Below are positions 28,471 through 39,863 of a DNA stretch of 64,000 nt, piece by piece. Every line of letters starts with the position of its first letter. Positions within the stretch are counted from its first letter, which is position 1. The notes under the pieces are model-generated. The model saw only the letters and a list, made by a program, of their open reading frames with translations. It ran no database searches and was not told the origin of the DNA. The stretch lies in the NCBI RefSeq assembly GCF_034087045.1, contig NZ_CP139247.1:1736001-1800000 (forward strand), read 5' to 3'. Origin of the DNA: Chitinophaga sancti. GTDB taxonomy: Bacteria > Bacteroidota > Bacteroidia > Chitinophagales > Chitinophagaceae. Made by a program: the position numbers and the translations under genes.

Positions 28471-29154
28471 TTACATTTCGAACTTATAGCCAACGCCTTT
28501 TACAGTGGTAATGAGATCGATACCAATTTTCTGGCGGATCTTACGGATATGCACATCTATGGTACGGTCGCCTACGATGACTTCAGTACCCCATACCTGA
28601 TTAAGGATCTCGTTGCGAAGGAATACGCGGCCTGGTTTAGAAGCCAGCAGTTGCAGTAATTCAAATTCTTTCTTAGCCAGGATAATCTCCTGTCCTTTGT
28701 ATGTCACTGTAAACTTCTCTCTGTCGATGATCAGGTCACCCAGGTGTACCTGCATTTCTTCGGTCTTGTGCAGACGGCGGAACAATGCATTGATACGGCT
28801 TACGAGCAACTTTGGCTTGATTGGTTTTGCAATATAGTCGTCGGCACCCATGTTCAGTCCGTCTACCTCCGATTTTTCATCATTGAGGGCAGTCAAAAAG
28901 AGCACCATGGTGTCTTTAAATTCAGGAATTTTTCTGATCTCGCGACAAGTGTCGATACCGTTTTTATTAGGCATCATTATGTCCAGCATAATCAGGTCCG
29001 GACGGAACACTTTCGCCTTCTGAATCGCCTCGATACCGTCTTTGGCAGTTACTGTATCATATCCTGCAGACTTAAGATTATAACTGATAATCTCAAGGAT
29101 ATCGAGCTCATCATCCACCACTAAAATCTTACCTGCTACCGCTTGGTCCATCAT
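28471..29154 (-). CDS. OmpR/PhoB-family response regulator
   Basis: DNA-binding regulator of about 227 residues paired with the kinase just downstream. The receiver domain shows the acidic pair in ILVVDDELD, the phosphorylation site Asp in LIMLDIMMP, and the conserved Lys in YIAKPIKPK. The C-terminus is a winged helix (EFELLQLLASKPGRVFLR, then VHIRKIRQKIG and GVGYKFEM). Two adjacent ATG codons (29154, 29151) precede QAVAGKIL. An in-frame start at 29181 overlaps the -7 box and is rejected. Confidence 0.94.
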   Translation of the reverse strand: MMDQAVAGKILVVDDELDILEIISYNLKSAGYDTVTAKDGIEAIQKAKVFRPDLIMLDIMMPNKNGIDTCREIRKIPEFKDTMVLFLTALNDEKSEVDGLNMGADDYIAKPIKPKLLVSRINALFRRLHKTEEMQVHLGDLIIDREKFTVTYKGQEIILAKKEFELLQLLASKPGRVFLRNEILNQVWGTEVIVGDRTIDVHIRKIRQKIGIDLITTVKGVGYKFEM

Positions 29155-29178
29155 ATAGTTTGACTTTTTTAGACGGCA

Positions 29179-29186
29179 CAAAATTA
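29179..29186 (-). promoter_or_regulatory. -7 box before the PhoB-like regulator gene
   Basis: On the minus strand it reads TAATTTTG (fits TAnnTTTG), 24 bp before the start codon. Confidence 0.5.
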
Positions 29187-29322
29187 TATCGCCGGCCCCG
29201 CTATTAATGAAAAGTTAATATTATCTAATTGTTAATTCGGACGTATGGCACACCCATAGCCGGTATACGGGAAAATTAAGACATATGAATTTACGTCATT
29301 TTCAGGGGATTCGGATGGCAGC

Positions 29323-30078
29323 CTATTCTGTTTTTTTGATATTGGCATTTCCTTCCCTGTGATTACCATTCCATTCGCCACTGAGTTTTTTGATTGCCTG
29401 CGACATTTCGGACAGCATTTCGATCTGTGTTTGCTGCATTTCCATCATATCCTGCTGCTGGTGAATGATGAGGTGATCGATTTTTTCATGTAAGATCCTG
29501 ACTTCCAGCTCGGACTTCAGGTTGATCATATAGTCATTTTTTGCCCTGATCCTGTCCTTTTCTTCCGTACGGTTCTGGCTCATCATGATGACAGGGGCCT
29601 GTAAGGCCGCCAGGCAGGAGAGGATGAGGTTGAGAAGGATAAAAGGATAGGGGTCAAAGCCTTTGTTGAAAAGCCAGAAAACGTTGAACGCCATCCAGAG
29701 GAGGATAAAGACGAGAAATGAAATAATAAAGGTCCAGCTTCCACCGAATTCGGCAATTTTATCGGCTATCCGCTGACCGAAGGTGAGTGGTTTGCCATCG
29801 CCGTCCTCCAGTTTGTCTGTAAGTGTGTCGTGGTCACGAAGCTTTTCGATGACGGTTTTCTCCATTTCGGTAAGTTCTCCGATTTCCTTGGCGAAGAGGT
29901 GCTCGAAATAGTGTTGCCTGTATTTGTTGAGCTCAGAGAGGGAGATCTTTGATTTAATGCTGAGGTTGGGATGGTCCTTGCGGATCAGGTCGAGGACTGA
30001 CTTACGAACATTACGGCAATGGATCTTTTCATTGGCTGGGAATTCTTTGCCTGAAAGATCGCTGATGAAGTTTTGCAT
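29323..30078 (-). CDS. DUF1003 family membrane protein
   Basis: Integral membrane protein of about 251 residues and unknown function. A soluble N-terminal part (MQNFISDLSGKEFP...) is followed by the family signature GQRIADKIAEFGGSW, then two membrane segments (IISFLVFILLWMAFNVFWL and ILLNLILSCLAALQAPVIMM). A cytoplasmic helical tail rich in Gln, Met and His (QQQDMMEMQQTQIEML) is probably coiled coil. An in-frame ATG at 30132 would add 18 hydrophobic residues unlike the family, so 30078 is chosen. It is divergent from the next gene. Confidence 0.87.
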   Translation of the reverse strand: MQNFISDLSGKEFPANEKIHCRNVRKSVLDLIRKDHPNLSIKSKISLSELNKYRQHYFEHLFAKEIGELTEMEKTVIEKLRDHDTLTDKLEDGDGKPLTFGQRIADKIAEFGGSWTFIISFLVFILLWMAFNVFWLFNKGFDPYPFILLNLILSCLAALQAPVIMMSQNRTEEKDRIRAKNDYMINLKSELEVRILHEKIDHLIIHQQQDMMEMQQTQIEMLSEMSQAIKKLSGEWNGNHREGNANIKKTE

Positions 30079-30147
30079 AAACAAAGCGGATTTCCGGAAT
30101 GAAGGTACTAAAATTACAATAGCATCCTCCACCGGGGTGAATTCCCC

Positions 30148-30220
30148 CCTGAGATACTATTGCTGTAGGCAGAAGTATCTCAGGAGCGATTGGTGGCTCA
30201 ATCCGAGGGGGCCAATGCGC
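30148..30220. repeat. Two adjacent hairpins in a divergent promoter region
   Basis: A perfect 11-bp stem (CCTGAGATACT, 30148-30158, with 30174-30184) is followed at once by a second, imperfect stem (GCGATTGG at 30186-30193 against CCAATGCGC at 30212-30220). They lie between the divergent DUF1003 and clan-CD-like genes, so simple termination does not explain them. Confidence 0.7.
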
Positions 30221-30249
30221 AGAACTCCCTCATTGTAGGAAATTGGTAG

Positions 30250-30257
30250 TAAATTTG
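30250..30257 (+). promoter_or_regulatory. -7 box before the 30291 gene
   Basis: TAAATTTG fits TAnnTTTG and lies 33 bp before the ATG. Confidence 0.45.
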
Positions 30258-30290
30258 CTATACTAGCCTTTATTAAGCATAGTTGTATTG

Positions 30291-32492
30291 ATGAAAAAAA
30301 TTATAATAGTCCTGTTAATGATTGTCTGTCAAGGCAGTCTGGTTCATGCACAAAGTACTAAGAAGATAGACATCCCTATCGGACGTATCGGATTCCATGA
30401 TAATATCGACAAAGAACAGGCAGCAGCACTAAAATTTGATGGCAAGGCGGACGACCTGGTAAAGGTGTCGGATGATCAAACGATCAACCTACAGGTAACC
30501 AATGCCCTGATCAGGCAGGTGGATGATATGCAAACCCAGATAGAACTGGATTCTTCACTCGATCATCGTTTGAAAATCAAGTACCTGTCAGGGCTATATG
30601 TTATGCTGCACGATTATAATGTGAAACGTGCTTACCATAAAATACAGGCTGAAGAAGCCCCTGTTATGGTAGAAGCTTACAGGAATATGATGGCTGCCGA
30701 TATCAAAGGGCAGAGCATCAAACCTTACCTGCAGGACCTTTCGTTCGACGCAGGTGAGAAAATGATCGAAGTATTCAAGGATAACCCTGGTTATAAAGAC
30801 GCCAGGGAAATACTTTTTGGTAAATATGCCTTCAATCACCTTGAAACTGTGATGACAGAGATTTCCGGTTACCTGGAATACCCTATCACCGACTCCGTGA
30901 TTGCAGCAGTAGCACGTAAATATCCTAACCAGGTATTGACTTACGCTACTTCGTACACACCGATAGCAGCCAGCATTCGTAAGAACCCGGATCCGATTGT
31001 ACAGCAGATCGTAGCCATCGGTAAAACGAGTCAGCCTACCCTGATCCTGCCATTCATCGATGAACTGATGGCCGGTACTACTACCGTGGATAAACTCACG
31101 ACTGTAATCAGTAACGAAGACCTTTACTTCAAACAACTGGTGAAGAGCGCCATCGCTTTGCAACACCGCCGTAACAACGGAGAACAGGTACTGGGTCTGA
31201 AAGCGATGATGGAGAACCTGCAAGCCAAGTCCCTCCGCTATATCCGCGAAGTGGATGACCTGCATGAAGAGCCTGCTAATGTACGTTTTGCCATCGTTAA
31301 GAACTTTACACCAGAAGAACTGTATTACCTGATCATAAACGGTCAGGAAGAGTTATATACTTCCAGTTACACCAACCATAACAACGCAGGTCTGTACGAC
31401 CAGATGATGGCGCGTATGAAACCGCCGCGTGGTGATAGTTTGCTGATGCTGGTAGAATTTGACCGCTTTAAGAAATTCATCGCTATGGCGGCTGGTTATA
31501 ACACCCTGGATAACTTCCTGAAATCCATGGATCCGGCAAATGCCAACTACCTGATGAAGAAATATGTGAGCAGCCTGGAGAAAACAGAAGACCTGGAAGA
31601 TGCAGTGGATGTGGCTAACTCATTCGGTAGTATCAGAGATACAAAGCTGCTGGCTTTCCTGCGCGAAGAGGTTGCTAAGAACTATGCTTACCTGTCTAAG
31701 AAAAAAGATAGAAGAGGGATGGTGATCTATGAACTGCTGGGTAGTCTGTTCGACACTGAAACAGAGAAGACCAGTGATTCTTCCAAAGCGTCTGAAATGG
31801 CGACCAAGCTGAAACTGCCTCCCATTAACTTCGTGACTTATAATAGTCTGCTCAATGACAGCGGCAGAATTATACAACAGGTATTTTTCTATGGAGATAA
31901 AGATGGTCATGACTCTTATGTAAGCTTTATGGGCAACTTCCCATCCGGTGAGTGGAGAGTGACTAAGGGTAAATACTGGACAGTGATCACTTCTATCAAG
32001 GGAAAGCCAATTACTATCTATGCGAACCTGCCACTGGAAGAGCCGGCGGATAAGGAAGCGATTGAAAAGCTGAGTGAGTACCTGGATGAAAATGATATTC
32101 ATCCGACTGTGTTCATTCACCGTGGGCATAGTTATCATGTGAATACTACGCTGGATAATTTGCAGGCGACTGCTAAGATAGTGGTATTGGGGTCTTGTGG
32201 TGGTTATCATAACCTGGCTATCGTGTTGGAGAAGTCACCTGAGGCGCATATTATTTCTTCCAAGCAGGTGGGTACCAGGTTTGTGAATGAGCCGATCATT
32301 CGTCAGTTGGATGAAACGCTGAGAGTAGGAAAGAATGTGGATTGGGTGGATATGTGGAGTGTATTGGCTAAGAAGTTTGCAGGCGATGCGAGGAATAAGG
32401 AGTTGTTTAGTGATTATGTGCCGCCCCATAAGAACCTGGGGGCGATATTCATAAAGGCGTATAAGCAGATAATGAAATACGAGAAATTATAA
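30291..32492 (+). CDS. Secreted protein with possible clan-CD peptidase-like C-terminus
   Basis: I do not recognise a named family. The signal peptide is MKKIIIVLLMIVCQGSLVHAQ. The next 500 residues are mainly helical, with no repeats I can define. The C-terminal part has FIHRGHSYH (608-616) followed by KIVVLGSCGGYH (629-640). A beta strand ending in a Gly-His and a second strand ending in a Ser-Cys-Gly is the pattern of the catalytic His and Cys in clan-CD peptidases (caspases, gingipains, CHAT domains); here these would be His613 and Cys636. Peptidase activity is inference. The frame is also open from a TTG at 30288, but the ATG at 30291 is the natural start. Monocistronic. Confidence 0.85.
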   Translation: MKKIIIVLLMIVCQGSLVHAQSTKKIDIPIGRIGFHDNIDKEQAAALKFDGKADDLVKVSDDQTINLQVTNALIRQVDDMQTQIELDSSLDHRLKIKYLSGLYVMLHDYNVKRAYHKIQAEEAPVMVEAYRNMMAADIKGQSIKPYLQDLSFDAGEKMIEVFKDNPGYKDAREILFGKYAFNHLETVMTEISGYLEYPITDSVIAAVARKYPNQVLTYATSYTPIAASIRKNPDPIVQQIVAIGKTSQPTLILPFIDELMAGTTTVDKLTTVISNEDLYFKQLVKSAIALQHRRNNGEQVLGLKAMMENLQAKSLRYIREVDDLHEEPANVRFAIVKNFTPEELYYLIINGQEELYTSSYTNHNNAGLYDQMMARMKPPRGDSLLMLVEFDRFKKFIAMAAGYNTLDNFLKSMDPANANYLMKKYVSSLEKTEDLEDAVDVANSFGSIRDTKLLAFLREEVAKNYAYLSKKKDRRGMVIYELLGSLFDTETEKTSDSSKASEMATKLKLPPINFVTYNSLLNDSGRIIQQVFFYGDKDGHDSYVSFMGNFPSGEWRVTKGKYWTVITSIKGKPITIYANLPLEEPADKEAIEKLSEYLDENDIHPTVFIHRGHSYHVNTTLDNLQATAKIVVLGSCGGYHNLAIVLEKSPEAHIISSKQVGTRFVNEPIIRQLDETLRVGKNVDWVDMWSVLAKKFAGDARNKELFSDYVPPHKNLGAIFIKAYKQIMKYEKL

Positions 32493-32499
32493 TAGAATG

Positions 32500-32540
32500 C
32501 AAAAGAAAAGCTCCTGCCGCCGGCAGGAGCTTTTCTTTTG
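32500..32540. terminator. Terminator after the clan-CD-like gene
   Basis: A perfect 19-bp stem (32500-32518 and 32522-32540, loop GCC) has A-rich left and T-rich right arms, so RNA would end in TTTTCTTTTG. Confidence 0.85.
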
Positions 32541-32545
32541 TGGGG

Positions 32546-32587
32546 CTACCATGAACGCTTCTGCTGCTGCAGAACCGTTCATGGTAG
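32546..32587. repeat. Second hairpin, directly after the terminator
   Basis: CTACCATGAACG (32546-32557) pairs perfectly with 32576-32587. After one mismatch the stem continues for six pairs around a TGCT loop. It lies 5 bp after the preceding hairpin and 20 bp before the ABC exporter's -7 box. Confidence 0.85.
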
Positions 32588-32607
32588 ATTATTCCTTAAA
32601 AAAGCTG

Positions 32608-32615
32608 TAGGTTTG
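32608..32615 (+). promoter_or_regulatory. -7 box before the ABC exporter gene
   Basis: TAGGTTTG fits TAnnTTTG, 22 bp before the GTG start. Confidence 0.5.
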
Positions 32616-32637
32616 CTTACTGTAAAGCGATATCAGG

Positions 32638-34404
32638 GTGGAAAAATCAGCGGAAAAGAAGAAAGTATTCGATGTCAGTCTATTAAGGCGCATATTCAGT
32701 TTCACATTTCCTTACAGACGTTCCTTTTACATTTCAATGTTTTTGACGGTATTACTGGCAGTGATCTCGCCTATGCGACCCTACCTGATCCAGCTTACTG
32801 TCGATAAGTACATTGCCAATCAGATGATGCAAATGTTGATTACCATCTCCATCATCCAGGTTGGTTTATTGTTGTTGGAAACCGTATTTCGTTTCTACTT
32901 TTCGTACCTGACCAACTGGCTGGGACAATCGGTGGTGAAAGATATGCGTGTAGCAGTGTACAAAAAGATCGTTCATCTTAACCTCGCCTTCTTCGACAAG
33001 ACCCCCATCGGCACGCTTACCACCCGCACCATCAACGATATTGAAGCCATCAACGATGTATTTTCCGAAGGATTGATTTCCATCATCGCAGATATGCTCA
33101 TGATCGTAGCTATCCTGGGTGTGATGTTTTACGAAGACTGGCGTCTCACGCTGATCAGTCTGTCTCCATTCCCGATCCTGATCATTGCCACATATATCTT
33201 CAAGGAAAGCGTGAACAAGTCATTCTTCCGTGTTCGAAATGCGGTGGCAGCATTGAATGCATATGTGCAGGAGCACCTGACAGGGATTGTGATAGTACAG
33301 GCATTTTTCGCAGAGAAAAGAGAGTTTGCACGGTTCAAACAGATCAATAAAGAACATAGACAGGCCAACGTAGATGCGATCTTCGCCTATTCGGTTTTCT
33401 TTCCGGTAGTAGAAATTATCCTCGCCATCTCCCTTGGATTAATGGTGTGGTGGGGTGCAAATAAGGTACTGAATTACGAAGTGACACAGGGGGTGATGAT
33501 TGCCTTTATTATGTACCTGAACATGCTGTTCCGTCCATTGCGTATGCTGGCAGATAAGTTCAATACCTTGCAGATGGGGATGGTAGCCAGTGAACGTGTG
33601 TTCAGGATCATGGATAGCGACGACTATATTCCTGATAATGGACAGGAGAGTGCTGCGAAGATGCGCGGTGCGATCACGTTTGATCATGTCTATTTTGCTT
33701 ACAAGGACCAGGAATATGTATTGAAGGATATCAACTTCCACGCAGAACCGGGTGAGACAATTGCCATTGTAGGGCATACGGGTTCAGGGAAGACGACCAT
33801 CATCAGTATCCTGAATCGTTTGTACGAGATTCAGCAGGGAGCTATCCGCATAGACGGGACAGACATCAGGGAGTATGGCCTGCAGTCGTTGCGCAGCAAG
33901 ATTGGGGTAGTACTACAGGATGTATTTCTCTTTGCCGGGTCCATTTATGAAAACATTACACTCCGTAACCCCGACATTTCAAGGGAGCAGGTAGAGCAGG
34001 CTGCCCGCCTCATCGGTATGCATGAGTTCATTATGCAGTTGCCGGGAGGGTATGATTATCAGGTGATGGAAAGGGGAAGTACCCTTTCACTGGGACAACG
34101 TCAGTTGATATCATTTGTAAGAGCATTATTATATGACCCTGCTATTCTGATACTGGATGAAGCCACGTCATCAGTAGATACGGAGTCTGAAATGTTGATC
34201 CAGCGTGCTATCGATAAATTGATTTCCGACCGTACTTCTATTGTGATTGCACACCGTTTGTCTACCATCAGCAAGGCAGACAAGATCATTGTGCTGGACA
34301 AAGGAGTGGTGAAGGAAATGGGTTCACATGAAGAGTTGCTGAAGCTGGAAGGGTTCTATTTTAAACTGCATAGTATGCAGTTTAAACAGCCGGATACGAT
34401 ATAA
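32638..34404 (+). CDS. ABC exporter, fused membrane and ATPase domains (MsbA/multidrug type)
   Basis: Half-transporter of 588 residues that should work as a homodimer in the inner membrane. Six membrane helices lie in about the first 310 residues. The ATPase domain has Walker A GHTGSGKT, Q-loop VVLQDVFLFAG, signature LSLGQRQL, Walker B ILILDEATSSVD and switch AHRLST. Export of lipids or drugs is possible; the substrate is not readable. The start must be the GTG at 32638: an in-frame TAA at 32623 excludes upstream starts, and the first ATG lies inside helix 1. Confidence 0.94.
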   Translation: MEKSAEKKKVFDVSLLRRIFSFTFPYRRSFYISMFLTVLLAVISPMRPYLIQLTVDKYIANQMMQMLITISIIQVGLLLLETVFRFYFSYLTNWLGQSVVKDMRVAVYKKIVHLNLAFFDKTPIGTLTTRTINDIEAINDVFSEGLISIIADMLMIVAILGVMFYEDWRLTLISLSPFPILIIATYIFKESVNKSFFRVRNAVAALNAYVQEHLTGIVIVQAFFAEKREFARFKQINKEHRQANVDAIFAYSVFFPVVEIILAISLGLMVWWGANKVLNYEVTQGVMIAFIMYLNMLFRPLRMLADKFNTLQMGMVASERVFRIMDSDDYIPDNGQESAAKMRGAITFDHVYFAYKDQEYVLKDINFHAEPGETIAIVGHTGSGKTTIISILNRLYEIQQGAIRIDGTDIREYGLQSLRSKIGVVLQDVFLFAGSIYENITLRNPDISREQVEQAARLIGMHEFIMQLPGGYDYQVMERGSTLSLGQRQLISFVRALLYDPAILILDEATSSVDTESEMLIQRAIDKLISDRTSIVIAHRLSTISKADKIIVLDKGVVKEMGSHEELLKLEGFYFKLHSMQFKQPDTI

Positions 34405-34458
34405 AGAATTAACCCCGTTTTTTGTTATTTTTAGTTAAATAAACTCCCCTACCTATTT

Positions 34459-37400
34459 ATGAGAAGTACGATGAGAGTGCTATTATGCTGTATTGCGTTC
34501 GTAGCTGTCACCACCCAAACCCATGCTGGCGATTATGAAAAAGCGTGGGAGGCACTGCACAAAAACGACAAAGTACATGCTTATGAACTGTTCCGGAAAG
34601 TACTGAAGAGTGACCCGGCCCACAAACAAAACGCTATTGCCGCCCTGATTCTGCTGGAAAGCTATGATGGGCGAGGGGATACATTCCTCGACAGGTATCC
34701 TTCGCCTTTTACAGTGATCACCGACCTTAACCCGTATACCTACGCTTTATGGTTCACTGACGGCATCTTCGGCGCTTATGGCATCAAGAAGGGAAAGCAA
34801 CTGGATAACCTGAACACGGTTATTACCGACAACCGCTTTAACGGTTCGCTACATGCTGCGGCTAAGTATTACAAAGGGCTCCATCACCTGATAGGTATGC
34901 AGCTAAAGGAATCCGGTAATATGTACAGCCAGATCGGCGCCTTAGGCAACTGGCAGTTCGTTGGTTCTTTTGACAACATCAGCGGCAGTGGTTTTAACAA
35001 AGACTACGGTCCGCTGAAAGAACCTAATACCGGAAAAGGCTTTACCTCTTACAATAACACACATATAGACTGGTTCAAACCAGCAGTGACGGATAGTGCC
35101 GGCTGGCTGTTCGTAGGCACACTATTTCCTGCTGCCAACTCAGTTGGGTATGCACAGACTTTTGTGAATTCGCCGGTAGATCAGGATGCGATCCTTTGCC
35201 TGGGTGGCAATGGTAGTCTGAAGGCCTGGCTGAATGATAAATTGCTGATTGCACAGGAAGATGAAATTGCCACAGAGCTGGATAAATTCAATGTACGTGT
35301 ACACCTGAAGAAAGGTTACAACCGTGTACTGGTGCAGATAGGCTTTACGAATCCAGGTTCCAACTTTATCGTTCGTCTTACTGATGATAAGTACGAAACC
35401 CTGAAAGGACTTACCACAACCGATAAGGTAGAAACTTACCCTATAGATAAAAGTACGGATATACCGGAATTGCTGCCACACTTTGCCGAAGCATATTTCA
35501 AAAAGCAGGTAGAGAAATATCCGAACGATCCTATTTATGCTATTCTGTTGGCTAAAGTGTACAACCGTAACCAGCAGTATGATAAAGCAAAAGATGCATT
35601 GTTTAAATTTTTTGAAAAGGATCCGCAGGACCCACTGCTGGCTTATCAATACCTGGAATGCCTGTCATCCAAATACGATAGAACTGACATCTCTGCACTG
35701 GTAGAAATGCTGAAACAGATAGATCCTGAAAACACGCTCGTATTGCAGGGACATGAGTCAGAACTGGAAGATGAAAAGAAATGGAATGATGCACTGGAAG
35801 TAGTGAATAAACTTGAAGCCCGCGAAGGACAAAGTCTGTGGACGATCTCCAAGAAAATGTACCTGCATGCAAATCTGCAACACGTAGACAGCATGGTGGC
35901 CATGTTGAAGAAAGCATATGAACTGTACCCGGATGAATATGATGTGGTAAGTGGCATATATGCATACAACCAGAAGATGGTGAGAGACCCGGCAGAAGCC
36001 ATGAGAATACTGGAGAAGTACGTAGCTGGCCACAACAATACCAAGGTGCAGGAACAACTGGCAGAGGATTACTTTCAGCAGAAAGAACCTGAGAAAGGGC
36101 TGGCTGTATTACGTAATATCATCAGGACGGCGCCGTATGAACTGTATGTGTATTCACCAATTATCACGCACTTCTTTGCCGCACAGCAATATGATTCTGC
36201 CATTCACTACCTGGAAACAGAACATGCTATCAGCCCATACAATTCAAGTCCACTTGGCACTATAGCTGCCTGTTATCTGCAAAAGGGAAATAAAGAAAAA
36301 GCATTGGATTATTACAAACAGGCACTGGCCCTCTTTGCAGGTGGTACGACTTACAGAGAGAAGATTCGTGAGCTGGAGAATAAGCCGGATGTATTCAGTT
36401 ACTTCCCCAAAATGGATTATTACGCAGCTATCAACAAGGACCTGAAAGCGCCGCAGGATACAGCGAAGAGCTATTACTACATCTTCGATGAAGAGAATGT
36501 AGTACTCTATGCAGAAGGCGCCAGCGAGCAGGTGACGAATACCGCTATCTACATCAACAAGAAAGATGCGATTGATCAGTGGAAAGAAATTTCCATTCCT
36601 TACAACAGTACTTATTCAGACCTGACCATTATCAAAGCAGAAGTGGTAAAAGCGAATGGTACCAAGATATCTGCAGAAACTTACGACAATGATATTGTGT
36701 TCACCCGTCTGGAACCAGGTGATGTGATTTACTATAACTACAAGGTGGCCAACTTTGGGATTGGTCGTTTAGGACGTGAGTACTGGGATAAGTTTTACTT
36801 CCAGGCGACTGTGCCTACCAGGCTTGCTCGTTATAGCCTGATGGTGGCAGCGCCGCTCAGCATCAACTACGTGATGAAGAATGCAGATGATGTGAAACCT
36901 GTAGAAAGTCAGCACGAAGATTTCCACATGTATACCTGGGAGATTAAGAACGTGCCTGCTTTCAAAGACGAATCTTACAGTCCCTCACTGGGTGATATCG
37001 GAAAGGTGCTGCATGTATCAACTGTAAAATCCTGGGATGTGATTGCGGAGTGGTATAGTGATGTGACCCGTCAGCAATCCAAAGAGAACTTCGATGTGCT
37101 AAAGACGTTGCAACAGATCTTCCCGAACGGTGAAGAAAAGAAGCTGAGCAATGATGAGAAGGCAAAACGTATTTACAATTTTATTGAGCAGAATATCAGT
37201 TATAGCTCTGTGGCTTTCAGGCAGGGGGCATATATCCCACAGCGGGCAAGTAAGACCCTTGCCACCCGTTTGGGAGACTGTAAGGATGTGAGCACCCTTT
37301 TTGTATCCCTGGCCCGCAAAGTAGGGTTGGATGCCAACCTGGTGCTGGTGAGTACCCGTCGCAATGGTCAGCAGGGTATGGTGCTTCCATCTATGGAGTT

Positions 37401-38226
37401 CAACCACTGTATAGCCCGGTTTAAGGATGGGGAGAGTTATCGCTACCTGGAACTGACCGATAACCAGTTACCTTATCATGCGCTACCTCAGAATGATATC
37501 AGCGCGCAGATCCTGAATATTCCATTCAATTACGATACGAAGGAGACGATTAGTCTGCTAAAGCCTACTGATAAATATGATGTGAAGCTGAACCGCCAGA
37601 CAAAAATAGCCGTGGGTGCTACGGATCTGAAGGTAAAGACATCTATGACTGTGAATGGAGAGCTGGCTTCCAATATGCGTGGCCGCTTTGGGGACAAGGA
37701 TGAGGAGGAAATGAGGAAGGCCCTGCAACAGAGTGCCGCCAGCCATTATAAGAACCCGGTGACCCTGGATAGTTTTGAAGTGGCGAACCTGGATAACCTG
37801 GAGGATTCCGTAACGATCAGTACGGCCTATACCGTTAAGAATGAGGTGATTGGGGTAGGAGATATCAACATGATCAAGCCACCGTTCATGGATGTGGTGG
37901 CTACCAGCGATGTATTCAACAATGAGGTACGCCAGTATCCGTTTGAGTACTGGTTGTACGAAAATACAGATCGTTACACAGGTGAGATAGAGCTGGACCT
38001 GCCAGCGGGAAAAACCTTCGACCAGATACCTTCGGATGTAAAAGCGACTTTCAAGGATATGAAATATGAGCTCACCTACCATAAGGTAGCACCGGGCAAA
38101 CTGATCATAAACAGGTCGTTCATGACGAACATCATGGACAACATTCCGGCATCTGAGGTTGGTCAGATGAAAGATTTTTTCAACTTGATAGTCAACGCAG
38201 AACAAAAATATATTTCCTTTAAATAG
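34459..38226 (+). CDS. Large secreted TPR / DUF3857 / transglutaminase-like protein
   Basis: The 1255 residues begin with a signal peptide (to THAGDYEKAW). In order, I see a helical TPR-like N-terminus, a beta domain with GGNGSLKAWLNDKLL recalling PA14-type folds, further TPR-like repeats (for example YDKAKDALFKFFEKDPQDP and KEKALDYYKQALALF), a DUF3857 domain (VVLYAEGASEQ onward), and a transglutaminase-like core with Cys941 (GDCKD), His983 (FNHCIARF) and Asp1001 (ELTDNQ), an intact Cys-His-Asp triad. The C-terminus is a beta-rich DUF2569/DUF3858-like tail. The family is common in Bacteroidota; its function is unknown, perhaps a periplasmic protease- or crosslinker-like role. Confidence 0.9.
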   Translation: MRSTMRVLLCCIAFVAVTTQTHAGDYEKAWEALHKNDKVHAYELFRKVLKSDPAHKQNAIAALILLESYDGRGDTFLDRYPSPFTVITDLNPYTYALWFTDGIFGAYGIKKGKQLDNLNTVITDNRFNGSLHAAAKYYKGLHHLIGMQLKESGNMYSQIGALGNWQFVGSFDNISGSGFNKDYGPLKEPNTGKGFTSYNNTHIDWFKPAVTDSAGWLFVGTLFPAANSVGYAQTFVNSPVDQDAILCLGGNGSLKAWLNDKLLIAQEDEIATELDKFNVRVHLKKGYNRVLVQIGFTNPGSNFIVRLTDDKYETLKGLTTTDKVETYPIDKSTDIPELLPHFAEAYFKKQVEKYPNDPIYAILLAKVYNRNQQYDKAKDALFKFFEKDPQDPLLAYQYLECLSSKYDRTDISALVEMLKQIDPENTLVLQGHESELEDEKKWNDALEVVNKLEAREGQSLWTISKKMYLHANLQHVDSMVAMLKKAYELYPDEYDVVSGIYAYNQKMVRDPAEAMRILEKYVAGHNNTKVQEQLAEDYFQQKEPEKGLAVLRNIIRTAPYELYVYSPIITHFFAAQQYDSAIHYLETEHAISPYNSSPLGTIAACYLQKGNKEKALDYYKQALALFAGGTTYREKIRELENKPDVFSYFPKMDYYAAINKDLKAPQDTAKSYYYIFDEENVVLYAEGASEQVTNTAIYINKKDAIDQWKEISIPYNSTYSDLTIIKAEVVKANGTKISAETYDNDIVFTRLEPGDVIYYNYKVANFGIGRLGREYWDKFYFQATVPTRLARYSLMVAAPLSINYVMKNADDVKPVESQHEDFHMYTWEIKNVPAFKDESYSPSLGDIGKVLHVSTVKSWDVIAEWYSDVTRQQSKENFDVLKTLQQIFPNGEEKKLSNDEKAKRIYNFIEQNISYSSVAFRQGAYIPQRASKTLATRLGDCKDVSTLFVSLARKVGLDANLVLVSTRRNGQQGMVLPSMEFNHCIARFKDGESYRYLELTDNQLPYHALPQNDISAQILNIPFNYDTKETISLLKPTDKYDVKLNRQTKIAVGATDLKVKTSMTVNGELASNMRGRFGDKDEEEMRKALQQSAASHYKNPVTLDSFEVANLDNLEDSVTISTAYTVKNEVIGVGDINMIKPPFMDVVATSDVFNNEVRQYPFEYWLYENTDRYTGEIELDLPAGKTFDQIPSDVKATFKDMKYELTYHKVAPGKLIINRSFMTNIMDNIPASEVGQMKDFFNLIVNAEQKYISFK

Positions 38227-38322
38227 GATAAACGGTATGACGAAAGTCGGGTTGGCAATGTATTATTGCATTAATATGTAATGTGACATTGTTTTCCCGG
38301 CTTTCCTTTTTTCGTCGTCCCC

Positions 38323-38352
38323 TTTGTTTAATTATAATTCTGGTTATCTTTG
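38323..38352 (+). promoter_or_regulatory. Promoter of the ATP synthase operon
   Basis: TTTG (38323-38326) and TATCTTTG (38345-38352) are separated by 18 bp, close to the Bacteroidota sigma-A pattern. The start codon of atpB lies 19 bp after the -7 box. Confidence 0.6.
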
Positions 38353-38371
38353 CGCAAAATTTCAGAAAGCG

Positions 38372-39813
<1,442 letters not shown>

Positions 39814-39824
39814 GGCCAAAACTT

Positions 39825-39863
39825 ATTACTGCATCCGGCGCACAGGGCAATGGATGCAGTAAT
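39825..39863 (+). promoter_or_regulatory. Hairpin between atpE and atpF
   Basis: A perfect 12-bp stem (39825-39836 and 39852-39863) with a 15-nt loop has no T-tract behind it. It sits in the unusually long 173-bp gap after the c-subunit gene and may stabilise or process the atpBE part of the mRNA (inference). Confidence 0.6.
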
